DNA of 64,000 nt, taken from contig CP126168.1 in the NCBI GenBank assembly GCA_032881465.1, positions 2,542,001 through 2,606,000 of the forward strand, read 5' to 3'. How positions within the stretch are numbered: position 1 is the stretch's first letter; each line of letters begins with the position of its first letter. Shown here in pieces: positions 42,981 through 51,904 of the stretch. This DNA is from Parvibaculaceae bacterium PLY_AMNH_Bact1. GTDB taxonomy: Bacteria > Pseudomonadota > Alphaproteobacteria > Parvibaculales > Parvibaculaceae. A program made the translations under genes and the position numbers. The notes beneath the pieces were generated by a model. It was not told where the DNA came from and searched no databases. It saw only the letters and a program-made list of their open reading frames with translations.

Positions 42981-43378
42981 GGTGCCAGGCGCTCCGCCAC
43001 CTTGGAAAGCTCGACTTTCGCAAGGCCCGCCCCATTTAAGGCCTCGATCACATCGATCACGCTCTGTATCTCAATCGCGTCCTCTGGCGCAAGAAAGATG
43101 CTCCTGTCCGACCCAAGTGACTTCAGCGCAACAATTACGGCAGGGAGCCCGTCAACAGTCTCGCCATTCACCAGGAAGGACCCATCGCTCAGCAAATGCA
43201 GAGAGGAGGTTTGCTCATCGCTCGCCGCTCCGGAAAATTGAGCTTGAGGCGTCAGCTCGATCTGGCGCCAATCCACAAATTGGGACGCAAGCATGAAGAA
43301 GATCAGCAAAATGAAAACGACATCTATGAGCGGTGTCAGGCTCAAAACGATCTTTTGTCGGGGCTGGCGCAAAACCAT
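42977..43378 (-). CDS. exbD: Biopolymer transporter ExbD
   Basis: 133-aa protein with one helix, SLTPLIDVVFILLIFFMLA, containing the essential Asp19 of ExbD/TolR, and a periplasmic domain (SSLHLLSDGSFLVNGETVD). It works with ExbB to convert proton motive force for TonB. It follows exbB by 12 bp and overlaps the second ExbD gene by 4 bp. Confidence 0.94.
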   Translation of the reverse strand: MVLRQPRQKIVLSLTPLIDVVFILLIFFMLASQFVDWRQIELTPQAQFSGAASDEQTSSLHLLSDGSFLVNGETVDGLPAVIVALKSLGSDRSIFLAPEDAIEIQSVIDVIEALNGAGLAKVELSKVAERLAP

Positions 43379-43390
43379 AAGCGTCTCTCC

Positions 43391-44038
43391 TTAATCCGCC
43401 GCCACACCAAGGCGCTGCGGGATTTCCCTGCGAACCTCCGCTACCTCCCCTATCGCCTGTTCCGCTAAATCCGCAAACCGCGCCAAGCGTCCTTCAAACC
43501 ATCCATGCGCTACCGTCGCTGGAATAGCGACAATGAGTCCAGCAGCTGTTGTGAGAAGTGCCACCCAAATGCCAGCAGACAGAAGACTTGGATCAACCGT
43601 CCCTCCTGCTTCGGAAAGAGCGCGAAAAGCATCAATCATACCAACCACGGTCCCAAGAAGGCCGATAAGCGGGCTTAACATAGCAATCAAGCCGAGCATA
43701 CCAAGCCCGGACTCCAGAGGTCGAAGCTCCCTGCGGGCAGCCCGAAACCCTGCCCTCTCAATTTGCTTTTCTTCTTTCAAAGCGTCGACCGAGGTCTGTG
43801 TCGCCGCGCGCACCCGCGCCAAAGCCCCGCGCTTTGACCGCTCCCCCAGACGCGCCGAAGAGAACTGCATCGCTTTGGCAAAAATCAGAACGAGGGTAAC
43901 AAAAGAGAGACCCGCGAGCAGATAGAGAACCGGTCCGCCTGCGCTGACAAAATCGAAAGCAGCCGACAGCGTTTCCACAGCCTCTGGCTCAACGATTGAC
44001 GTTTCTGGCCGAATAGAGCTCAGAACAGTTTCTTCCAT
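43391..44038 (-). CDS. exbB: MotA/TolQ/ExbB proton channel family protein
   Basis: 215-aa protein with three membrane helices: GGPVLYLLAGLSFVTLVLIF, MLGLIAMLSPLIGLLGTVVGM (read in parts), and GIWVALLTTAAGLIVAIPAT with the conserved Thr residues lining the channel. It precedes two ExbD genes and TonB. The start at 44038 has GGAG upstream; an in-frame ATG at 44077 overlaps the hmuV end and is less likely. Confidence 0.94.
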   Translation of the reverse strand: MEETVLSSIRPETSIVEPEAVETLSAAFDFVSAGGPVLYLLAGLSFVTLVLIFAKAMQFSSARLGERSKRGALARVRAATQTSVDALKEEKQIERAGFRAARRELRPLESGLGMLGLIAMLSPLIGLLGTVVGMIDAFRALSEAGGTVDPSLLSAGIWVALLTTAAGLIVAIPATVAHGWFEGRLARFADLAEQAIGEVAEVRREIPQRLGVAAD

Positions 44039-44054
44039 CGTCAAATCTCCATGC

Positions 44055-44888
44055 TCACAAAGCGCGCCGGATATCAATCACCGCCGCACCCCGCCGGTGA
44101 TTGCCCGTTGGTACAATCAGTTTACGACCACTACCTGGGTCCTCGACCCGGTGGACAGAAAGATCAAACACTTCGGCAATCAATAGCGGCTGCAGAACCT
44201 CTTCTGGTGAACCTGTAGCCACGACGCGCCCATCCGACAAAATGACAACCCGCGTCGCGTAAAGCGCCGCAAGATTGAGATCATGAACAACAGCGACAAC
44301 GCCTACGCCCTTCTCCGCGAGCCGGGCAGCCAAATGCAATACAGAATGTTGGTGTGCAAGGTCCAGACTGGAGGTCGGCTCGTCCAACAGAAGAAAGCGA
44401 GCTTCTTCATCCACTTCTCGCCAGACCTGCGCGAGCACACGAGCAAGCTGAACACGTTGCTGTTCCCCGCCCGACAGCTGCGTATACACCCGCTCTGCGA
44501 GGTGGCCAATGTCGGTTTCTTCAAGAGCCCAGTCCACAGCAATCTTGTTCGACGACGCATCAACAGTAGTGCGAAAAGGGTCTCGCCCCATCGCTACAAC
44601 GTCGCGCACCTTGAAGGGAAAACTGAGGGATGCCCGTTGCGGCATCAGAGCCCTTTTACAAGCAAGTGATGCGGGAGAAAGATACTGAAGCTCCTCACCA
44701 CCTATCCGCACATCGCCGCTAAGCACCTCCTGTTCACCGCTCAACACATTCAGGAACGTAGACTTCCCCGCACCATTCGGCCCAAGAACGGCCACCAGCT
44801 CTCCAGGAAGAATGTCCATGGATGCACCCGTCAAAACCTGACGGGCACCCAGCATCACATTCACATTGCGCGCTGAGAGGCTCACCAT
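44055..44888 (-). CDS. hmuV: Heme ABC transporter ATP-binding protein
   Basis: 277-aa ATPase powering heme import through HmuU. Walker A GPNGAGKST, Q-loop MPQRASLSFPF, signature LSGGEQQRVQLARVLAQ, Walker B FLLLDEPTSSLDLAH and switch His in VVHDLNLA. The start at 44888 overlaps the permease stop by 7 bp; the frame continues upstream without homology. FecE/BtuD-type relatives are similar, but the neighbours HmuS, HmuT and HmuU fix the function. Confidence 0.95.
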   Translation of the reverse strand: MVSLSARNVNVMLGARQVLTGASMDILPGELVAVLGPNGAGKSTFLNVLSGEQEVLSGDVRIGGEELQYLSPASLACKRALMPQRASLSFPFKVRDVVAMGRDPFRTTVDASSNKIAVDWALEETDIGHLAERVYTQLSGGEQQRVQLARVLAQVWREVDEEARFLLLDEPTSSLDLAHQHSVLHLAARLAEKGVGVVAVVHDLNLAALYATRVVILSDGRVVATGSPEEVLQPLLIAEVFDLSVHRVEDPGSGRKLIVPTGNHRRGAAVIDIRRAL

Positions 44889-45961
44889 GAGGTTCCCTCC
44901 CGTGCTGCTCTGCGCAACAACCACAGAAAAAAGGGCGCGCCGAGCAGTGCCGTCAAAACTCCGATTGGGAGCTCCGCAGGTGGCGCGAGCGTTCGAGCAA
45001 CGACATCCGCCCACAAAAGCAATGCAGCACCACCCAGCGCGGACGCGGGCAGGAGAATGCGGTGGTCGGGGCCCACAACCATGCGCAGCAGATGGGGAAC
45101 CACGATGCCCACAAATCCAATTGTGCCTGACACAGCAACCGCAGCGCCCACACCGGCGGCAACCAGTGCGACACAGAGATACTTAAACCGGTCCACATTC
45201 AGACCGAGAGAGGCCGCCTCCCGCTCTCCCAGCAACATCAGGTTGAGCTTGTACATGAGCACGGGCATGGCGAGGAGGATGACACTCATGATTGCAACCG
45301 CCGGCAGTATCGTAGCCCAGGTCGCACCGCCCAAGCTCCCAAGCATCCAGAACGTGATTGACCTCAACTGCTCATCATTACTGATAAACATCATGAGACC
45401 CATGATGGCACTGCCTAGCGCCGCCACTGCAATGCCGCTCAACAAAATCGTTGTCATCGGCGTCTGACCGTTCACCCGAGCAACCGCCACAACAATCATC
45501 GTCGCAACAAAACCACCGGCGAAGGCCGCCACTGGAAGCGCATAGAGAAGGATCGCGCTCATAGCACCAAATGCCGCGCCGAGCACGATCATGGTCACAG
45601 CTGCAGCTCCTGCACCTGCCGATACACCGATAATACTGGGCTCAGCTAGAGGGTTACGAAACAGCGCCTGCAGAACCGCACCTGAAACGGCCAGCGTTGC
45701 GCCGACCATGCCACCGAGCAGAACCCGTGGCATTCGAATTTCCAGAACAATCGCATAAGAAACAGGGTCAACGCCTTCCGGACCCCACAAGAATGACCAG
45801 AGAATGCCGAGCACATCACCAGCAGAAATTTCGGCAGCACCGCGGGTGAGCCCGGTCAACGCAGCCGCCGCCAATAGAAGAGCAAGCCCAGGCAAAGCCA
45901 GGGACCGCATGACCTCTGACAGATCGATGCGTTCGCGATCGCGAACGTCCAGGGCGCTCAC
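44882..45961 (-). CDS. hmuU: Heme ABC transporter permease
   Basis: 359-aa FecCD-type permease with about ten helices. Typical motifs: EIRMPRVLLGGMVGATLAVSG (read as EIRMPRVLLGG and ATLAVSGAVLQALFRNPLA), PSIIGVSAGAGAA, and GTIGFVGIVVPHLLRMVVGPDHR at the NBD contact. It overlaps hmuT by 4 bp and hmuV by 7 bp in the same operon. Confidence 0.95.
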   Translation of the reverse strand: MSALDVRDRERIDLSEVMRSLALPGLALLLAAAALTGLTRGAAEISAGDVLGILWSFLWGPEGVDPVSYAIVLEIRMPRVLLGGMVGATLAVSGAVLQALFRNPLAEPSIIGVSAGAGAAAVTMIVLGAAFGAMSAILLYALPVAAFAGGFVATMIVVAVARVNGQTPMTTILLSGIAVAALGSAIMGLMMFISNDEQLRSITFWMLGSLGGATWATILPAVAIMSVILLAMPVLMYKLNLMLLGEREAASLGLNVDRFKYLCVALVAAGVGAAVAVSGTIGFVGIVVPHLLRMVVGPDHRILLPASALGGAALLLWADVVARTLAPPAELPIGVLTALLGAPFFLWLLRRAAREGTSW

Positions 45962-46884
45962 CGCGCCCCCAAAACCGTTACATGTGACGATGGGACAGCT
46001 TCGCGCCCCAATGTCGGAATACCTGCCTCTGGGTAAAGAAGGCTTGCCAGATCGGCCGCCGCCATCGGCACACGGGGGCCAAAGCCAAGCAGATAGTGAC
46101 TGTCGATGACGGCCACCCGCCCCTCCGCACCGGCGGTGGTACGAGAAACAATGTCCAACTTCGCAACACCCTCTGGTCCACCCAGCGCTTCACACACGTG
46201 ACTTGGCAAAACAATCCAGTCTGGGTCCGCCGCAAGAACAGGCTCCATAGAGATGGCTTTGTACCCCTCCATCTCAGGAAAGGCCAAAGCGCCTCCGGAA
46301 AAATCAATAATTGCCGAAGCCGCTGTGTTCGCCCCTGCACCCAACAGGGGGCCGTTACCCGCCGACAGGATAAGCAGCACACTCTTCTTCGGGCCGGAAG
46401 GCAGGGCATCCATCAATGTATTGAATTGCGTCTCAACATTTCCTGCAAGACGTTGAGCTTCATCTGAAAAGCCAGCGGCATCGCCAACAGCATTAATCAT
46501 CGAGCTCAATCCGTCAGCGGACCGCCCGACTGGCACTTGCGCCAAAGGAATGCCTGATGCCTCTAGCTGATCAATGGCCGCAGCAGGACCAGCCTCACTA
46601 GACAGGAGGATAAGATCCGGCCTCATGGAAAGAACCCCTTCCGCCGAAAGCTGGCGAAGATATCCAACCTTTGGGAGCTGTAGTGCCTCCGCAGGATAGG
46701 TACTGGTCGTATCCACCGCGCGGAGTTTTTCACCCAGTCCAAGCGCAAACAGTGTTTCGGTTACCGCACCACCAACTGAAACGATCCGTGAGTAGGAAGT
46801 CGCCTGCGCCAGAGCGACACCTCTGCCAAGGAACAACGCTCCACCTGCACCGAGACCCGCGAGCGCTCCCCGACGCGAGATCAT
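45958..46884 (-). CDS. hmuT: Heme ABC transporter substrate-binding protein
   Basis: 308-aa periplasmic heme-binding protein. A signal with SRRGALAGLGAGGALFLG looks Tat-like (twin Arg) and cleaves near ALAQA. The class III binding-protein fold follows: RIVSVGGAVTETLFALGLG, then AVDTTSTYP and KVGYLRQLSAEGVLSMRPDL. Overlaps hmuS by 4 bp (ATGA) and hmuU by 4 bp. Confidence 0.94.
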   Translation of the reverse strand: MISRRGALAGLGAGGALFLGRGVALAQATSYSRIVSVGGAVTETLFALGLGEKLRAVDTTSTYPAEALQLPKVGYLRQLSAEGVLSMRPDLILLSSEAGPAAAIDQLEASGIPLAQVPVGRSADGLSSMINAVGDAAGFSDEAQRLAGNVETQFNTLMDALPSGPKKSVLLILSAGNGPLLGAGANTAASAIIDFSGGALAFPEMEGYKAISMEPVLAADPDWIVLPSHVCEALGGPEGVAKLDIVSRTTAGAEGRVAVIDSHYLLGFGPRVPMAAADLASLLYPEAGIPTLGREAVPSSHVTVLGAR

Positions 46885-47939
46885 GCGGCTACCCCTTTAT
46901 CCAGAACTCGATCAGACACAATGCTCCGCCAGTCATCCCGCTCTGTTTGGCCAGGCTTTCGTTCACCGAAGAACTGCGCCAACATCACACCTTCTTTGTC
47001 GAACAGCTCCACCGATGTAACATCACCATCCTCAGTCGGCTTCCGCACAACCCACGCTTCGGCAATCGCATCCGCGCGAAGGTGGAGGTTAAAGCCATCA
47101 TCAAGGACATTGACCCATGACCCCATAGGTTCAATTCGCGTCACTGGGCCCGTGTGAATCTGGATGATGCCCTTATTCCCAACAAACACCATGATCGGCG
47201 CGTCACGCTCCGCCGCTGCGTGCAGAATACGCTCCGCCGCATCAATCGGCGCCCGTTCCGCAAACCTTCCCTCAGCCAATCGAAGCGCTTGCTGACGACC
47301 AACTTTGCATTTGCGCAAAAGAGGAAAAAAGTCATGCACATCTTTAAGCGAGCTCCAGCCGGACAGAAGCGCCTCCGAGTCAATCTCATCATCCGCCAGG
47401 TCGGGCGCTTCCTCAGGCAAGGGAGCCACCTGGATCAATGCCACCTGGTTCTCATGGGTAAAACGGGTGACAAGCGCATCATATGCCGCTTCGTTGCTTT
47501 CTGCCCGCAGGTAGACCTTATGAAGCGCAGTTCCATCCGCCCCAAAAAACTGAAGGCTCCGACGAGGACCAGACCGCGTGTCTTCATTGACCGCAAAGCC
47601 AAACTCCCAGTTCTTCAGAAACAGACGAAGATCGATATCGTGATTGAGCACAATGCCGCCATGCGCGCCAAACGACATATTGGCATACTCACCCACTTTC
47701 TCATGCACCACGCCATGATTGCGCGTGAGCGCCATGACTTCGCCCAGTTCTCCAAAGGCCGTAATCACCTCTGACCACGGGCCCGTAAGCCTGGTGGCAG
47801 TATGGCCAAGGCCGGCACAGACCAGCTGCGCTTCGCTGATCTCCAATCGCTCCGCCAGGTCCCGCGCTCTGATGGTCGGAGTGTTGGTGCGTTCGATCTC
47901 AATTTGGGATCGCAATTGATCAATGGAAGTGATGGTCAT
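46881..47939 (-). CDS. hmuS: Hemin-degrading/heme-trafficking factor HmuS
   Basis: 352-aa cytoplasmic protein with two tandem HemS/ChuX domains (residues ~15-165 and ~185-340). The second-domain motifs IMVFVGNKGIIQIHTGPV and FNLHLRADAIAEAW hold the heme-contact region; His in NHGVVHEKVG lies in the first. HmuS proteins accept imported heme and can release iron from it. Second gene of the operon, 18 bp after the receptor. Confidence 0.94.
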   Translation of the reverse strand: MTITSIDQLRSQIEIERTNTPTIRARDLAERLEISEAQLVCAGLGHTATRLTGPWSEVITAFGELGEVMALTRNHGVVHEKVGEYANMSFGAHGGIVLNHDIDLRLFLKNWEFGFAVNEDTRSGPRRSLQFFGADGTALHKVYLRAESNEAAYDALVTRFTHENQVALIQVAPLPEEAPDLADDEIDSEALLSGWSSLKDVHDFFPLLRKCKVGRQQALRLAEGRFAERAPIDAAERILHAAAERDAPIMVFVGNKGIIQIHTGPVTRIEPMGSWVNVLDDGFNLHLRADAIAEAWVVRKPTEDGDVTSVELFDKEGVMLAQFFGERKPGQTERDDWRSIVSDRVLDKGVAA

Positions 47940-47957
47940 GTGAACATTCCTCTCCGA

Positions 47958-50162
47958 TTACCAGTTAAGTGTGTAAGTGACATCGACCAGAACAGAGCGG
48001 CCTTCCTCAAGCGTGTCAGAGGAGATCCGCTGATACTCAGCGTCAAAGAGGTTTTCCGCCGTCACGCCGAAGCTAAAGCCATCAAGAGGCCCCTCTACCG
48101 GACGCCACCGGGCATAGACTTCATGAATCTGATAACTGTCGCGATGTTCACTGGTATTCGTGCCTTCGCTGAAGTCATCCGCAAACGTCGATTGCCAACC
48201 AACAAATGAGGCGAACTCGGGAAGCTTCACTCGGATATCCGCCGTAACCTGGTCCGCCTGCTCAATGCCGATCGGCTGACCCGTCGCCATGTTTTCCGTT
48301 TCCATTGTCTGGCCGGAAAGAGAAAGCCTAAAGCGATCTGAATCGTAACTTGTCTCCAACTCAAAGCCCGACAGTTCGGCATCCGCAATGTTTACTGTTT
48401 GCGTGGTACCGCCACACCCCGTTGGGTCGACAGAGATCGAAACAAAAGCCCGACAGGTGAAGCCTGGAACCAGGAAAGGCGCCGGGAAGAATTGCGGATT
48501 TCTTACGTCTGCACGTTGAACAACTTCCAATGACAGAAAGTTCTCCCCCTCCGTGGAATAGTACCCACCTTTGGCTTGAAAAATGTCGCCAGCACCCAAG
48601 ACATCTTCGAATTCAAATCCAAGACCTGCTTCCCAGGTCGTCGTGCTCTGCGCTTCCAAGCCCGTATTGGGGATAAAGGTGTTAAAACCAGCAAGTCCGC
48701 CAGGCCCAAACACCGGAAAATGAGTTCCCAGTGGGAAGAGCTCATCCAGACGCGGCGCGCGGAAGGCATCGCCGTAAGATCCGTAGACGAAAGTCCAAGG
48801 CGCGGGCGCAAAGCGAGCCGTAATTTTAGGGGACACCTGGCTGTCACTCGTTTCTGTTCCAGCCGTGTTTGCGCTGTCAAATGTGTCAAACCGCACCCCA
48901 GGTGTGAGAGAGAACTCACCATCTTCCAACCCGAAGGGGGAGAACCAGGTAAAGGCCGTCTGAACAAAAGTGCCGAAGAAGTCCTGGTCACCGGTAACCA
49001 CACCACCTCGGATACCAGTCCCACTGGCCCCGACGGCGCTGTCTTTGACGACTTCGAAACCACCTGTCACGGCGAGAGCGACATCATCTGACAGCATGAA
49101 ACGGCTGCTGTTAGTCATTTCAAGACCGACTGTGTCCAGGTCGCGTTGGTTCAACACGCCAGCGCCGGTGCCCGTTAACGGTGTCTCGTCGACGGTATTG
49201 GTTGAGCTATAGACGACACCAGAAAAGTCGACGAGATTTTGACCTGCAGGTTTGGAGGTAAACCCAAGGGTGAGTGTCTCGCTGTCTACATCTTTATCAT
49301 TGAGTGCACCGCCAGCGGCCTGTCCATTTCCAGGTTCGCGTGCATCGTTGGAGAAACGCTGCCAGGAAAGACGAAGTGCCGTATTGTCCCCAAGATCAAA
49401 CGTACCCTTTACCAGGCCAGAGATGATGTCATCTTCCGCATCAAGCTCTGTCCCATTGCCCAAGCGGACATCGCCAGACTGACGCAGAACAAGGCCAGCA
49501 AAAATGTCTGCCTCTTCCATAGGCTTCGTGTAAGCCAGCAACCGCTGCGCGAACTCATCATTACCACTTCGAAAACTCAACCCTGTCCGCAGACCATGGG
49601 TCTGACCGTCTCGAAGCAGGTCGTCAGCAGTAAGTGTTCGCAGCGCAATAACGCCACCGGTCCCACCAGAACCATAAAGTGCGGAACTCGAACCCCGAAC
49701 CACTTCAAGCTCACCCAAGAAGGCAGGGTCGATAAATGCACGACCATCGTGGCCAGAAACGAAATTCTGTCGCGCACCATCGACGGTAACGATGATGTCC
49801 GCACCGGAAAATCCGCGGATCGTTGGCTCTTCACCTGTACGGCGTGGGCCACCCACGACCGTAACGCCCGGGACATCGTCAAACAGATCACCAAGGTTAG
49901 AGGGAATTTCTTCCGCGATTTCATCTGCGCCTTTAACCGTCACCATACCAGGGACTGCAAACGCCTCCATCGGTGTGCGCGTCGCTGTCACACTGATGGG
50001 CGCCACTCTATCGCCAGCGTCCTCGGCCATCGCACCAGTCGAGACAAAGACAGCAGCACCGCTGATCGCAAGCGCAGAGACCCCACCAAGAAGAGCGGAC
50101 CGCCCAATCTTGTCTGTCCGAACACCTGTTACGCGCGCATTGCGCTCAATAAACTTACTCAT
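47958..50162 (-). CDS. TonB-dependent hemoglobin/heme receptor
   Basis: 734-aa outer-membrane receptor of the hemoglobin/transferrin/lactoferrin class. Signal peptide (LLGGVSALAISGAAVFVSTG ... AMA-ED), TonB box ISVTATRTP near residue 60, plug domain with VPGVTVVGGPRRTGEEPTIRG-type motifs (read in parts: VPGVTVVGG, RRTGEEPTIRGF) and a 22-strand barrel ending in VDVTYTLNW. It heads the leftward heme-uptake operon. Start at 50162 has GGGGTTTTGGGGT upstream. Confidence 0.93.
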   Translation of the reverse strand: MSKFIERNARVTGVRTDKIGRSALLGGVSALAISGAAVFVSTGAMAEDAGDRVAPISVTATRTPMEAFAVPGMVTVKGADEIAEEIPSNLGDLFDDVPGVTVVGGPRRTGEEPTIRGFSGADIIVTVDGARQNFVSGHDGRAFIDPAFLGELEVVRGSSSALYGSGGTGGVIALRTLTADDLLRDGQTHGLRTGLSFRSGNDEFAQRLLAYTKPMEEADIFAGLVLRQSGDVRLGNGTELDAEDDIISGLVKGTFDLGDNTALRLSWQRFSNDAREPGNGQAAGGALNDKDVDSETLTLGFTSKPAGQNLVDFSGVVYSSTNTVDETPLTGTGAGVLNQRDLDTVGLEMTNSSRFMLSDDVALAVTGGFEVVKDSAVGASGTGIRGGVVTGDQDFFGTFVQTAFTWFSPFGLEDGEFSLTPGVRFDTFDSANTAGTETSDSQVSPKITARFAPAPWTFVYGSYGDAFRAPRLDELFPLGTHFPVFGPGGLAGFNTFIPNTGLEAQSTTTWEAGLGFEFEDVLGAGDIFQAKGGYYSTEGENFLSLEVVQRADVRNPQFFPAPFLVPGFTCRAFVSISVDPTGCGGTTQTVNIADAELSGFELETSYDSDRFRLSLSGQTMETENMATGQPIGIEQADQVTADIRVKLPEFASFVGWQSTFADDFSEGTNTSEHRDSYQIHEVYARWRPVEGPLDGFSFGVTAENLFDAEYQRISSDTLEEGRSVLVDVTYTLNW

Positions 50163-50280
50163 TACCCCAAAACCCCTGTAGCTATTTAGACCTATTTGCA
50201 ACATCAGGAACAAACCAGATGCTCGATCTCCCCGCTTACAAAGGGGTTCTGTCACCATTGTTATTGAGAGTCAATATTAA

Positions 50281-50300
50281 TTGCAAAATAATTTGCGCAA
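50281..50300. promoter_or_regulatory. Candidate iron-responsive (Fur-type) operator upstream of heme receptor
   Basis: TTGCAAAATAATTTGCGCAA lies about 120 bp upstream of the receptor gene start, in an AT-rich stretch. The core GCAAA-ATAA-TTTGC is a perfect inverted repeat and resembles Fur/Mur-type sites of alphaproteobacteria. Which regulator (Fur, Irr or RirA) binds cannot be told. Confidence 0.4.
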
Positions 50301-50478
50301 TGAGCACGCAGACTGCAATCTATCACGAGCACACCAGACCGCCCCGCTCAGGCACAATCGGCCACAAACAGCCCTGAAACCCATAGCGTCCACACGCTAG
50401 GGATCAGCGATCACTGTCCTCAAAATTTGCTTTGGATGAAAAGATTGGCGACGGAGAAGAGAACTGCTTCACCACCTC

Positions 50479-50500
50479 ATAAGCTATTAGTTTAGCTTAT
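50479..50500. promoter_or_regulatory. Perfect 8-bp inverted repeat in the 515-bp heme receptor/OMP intergenic region
   Basis: ATAAGCTA-TTAGTT-TAGCTTAT within the 515-bp region 50163-50677, which otherwise holds only the candidate iron box. No T run follows it. It may be an operator of the heme receptor operon or a stem in the trailer of the OMP mRNA. Confidence 0.3.
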
Positions 50501-50677
50501 CTTAGCGAACTCTAGTTGGCCCAACGTGAACCAATTTTTGAGGCTAAAGAACGGAATTATCGTTCTCTGACCACTTCCTCGCTGTGACGCACCGGATGGT
50601 ATGCACAGATACAAGAGATTGCCTACTTTGTCTGCAGCATGAGATTCGCCAACGTTGTTGCGCGAAGCACCGATAGC

Positions 50678-51502
50678 TCAAAACCCCTTGATCAGAGCCA
50701 AACGCAGATTGTGCGACTTGAAGCTTGAATCATAGAGAAAGTCCACACGACCATCTCCATCAAACTCAGAAGCACCACCGACAATTCTGGGGTAATAGCT
50801 AAACACATAATCGCTACGCAACGCCCAGCCGTCAGACATCATGTACCCCATACCAACGCTGCTTGAGATGCCAAGCGCAGTCTTGGTGTCAGAGAATGTC
50901 AGATTATTTCCACCGCCGAAGGTGTCAGAAAACTTGTGAACAGTCTTAAACCGGCTGATCGAAGGGCCAGCTGCCACATGAAACTGCAACGGGCCGGTCA
51001 CATACCCAAGTTTTGGACGAAAGCTCAGCTGAAAATCGGATTCAACTCTGGTTTGGGTCGTAAAAGCGGCGGCAGGGACCGTCAAATAAGCGACAGGCCC
51101 GAAACTCTCGGTTTGCGAAAATGCCATGAAGGTCAGATCAGCTTCCAACCCGTATGTGATGCTATCAGACTGAAAGTCATATCCAGCCAATACCGACCCA
51201 GTCACATTCTGTCCGTTGATATTCTCTTGTAGAGTCGGGTTGACCTGAGCCCTGTCACTCCCCACCCCATTCGCAACAAAGTAACCATTGTGAACGGCCT
51301 TGGTGTCAGGTTCAGCCGCACTCTGAGCACCGCCTAATGCAACACCGAGATAAAATCCGCTCCAGTCGTGACTGGGCGCGCGCGCATCATTTGCCAGTGC
51401 GGAAGAGACAGACAGCATGCCCGCAGCAACAGCATACAAAATCACAGCATCAAACTTATCGAACCACATCACGAAAAACCTCTTAGGGTGAGCATGTTGC
51501 AT
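50678..51502 (-). CDS. Outer-membrane beta-barrel protein (Omp25/31-like)
   Basis: 274-aa protein. The signal peptide ends at SSALA-ND (residue ~37), followed by HDWSGFYLGVALGGA, the entry strand of Omp25/Omp31-like eight-stranded barrels, and further strands (GSVLAGYDFQSDSITYGLEADL, read in parts) to the C-terminal Phe (LRLALIKGF). Two starts are possible: 51502 (GGAG 9 bp upstream) or 51469 (AGAGG 9 bp upstream). It is read in the same direction as the TpsB gene further right. Confidence 0.8.
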   Translation of the reverse strand: MQHAHPKRFFVMWFDKFDAVILYAVAAGMLSVSSALANDARAPSHDWSGFYLGVALGGAQSAAEPDTKAVHNGYFVANGVGSDRAQVNPTLQENINGQNVTGSVLAGYDFQSDSITYGLEADLTFMAFSQTESFGPVAYLTVPAAAFTTQTRVESDFQLSFRPKLGYVTGPLQFHVAAGPSISRFKTVHKFSDTFGGGNNLTFSDTKTALGISSSVGMGYMMSDGWALRSDYVFSYYPRIVGGASEFDGDGRVDFLYDSSFKSHNLRLALIKGF

Positions 51503-51904
51503 ACTTTGTGGCTCCAGAAGCTACAAAACACACGCAATATGAAACTTCAATCTCAGTAAAGTACCGTCAATATACCTGCAACCATTAAATGCGCAGCGGC
51601 GATGTTCTGCCTGGTGGGTCGCCCATACAGCAGATCAAAAAATGAGATGTAGACTTGCGGGTAACGGTCCCCCTAGGCAAATGTTGAAACATCGTGACGG
51701 GGCCCTCCTCAATTGTCAGGCTGTCCGCCGAGTCCGTACCACCAAACGGACATTCTTGACGCTGCGAAATCTGTTCTCGCCTAACGCGATACAGAACGTC
51801 GACTAAGAACAAATCTGTATTCCGCAATACTTTCGAACGACGCAGGGTCCGAAAGTGCACAACCTTTTGCCAGCACCCGACAAACCAAAGCGCAGACACT
51901 GCAC
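51503..51904. other. 402-bp region with no supported gene
   Basis: Between the OMP start and the TpsB gene end. A frame of ~104 codons exists on the reverse strand (51585-51899), but its composition (many Arg, Cys, Trp spread without pattern) and lack of a ribosome-binding site or domain make it doubtful. No terminator or repeat stands out. Confidence 0.45.

Noticed and set aside
51585-51899. Reverse-strand open frame of 104 codons between the OMP and TpsB genes
   Set aside because: No ribosome-binding site, no domain, odd composition; likely chance.
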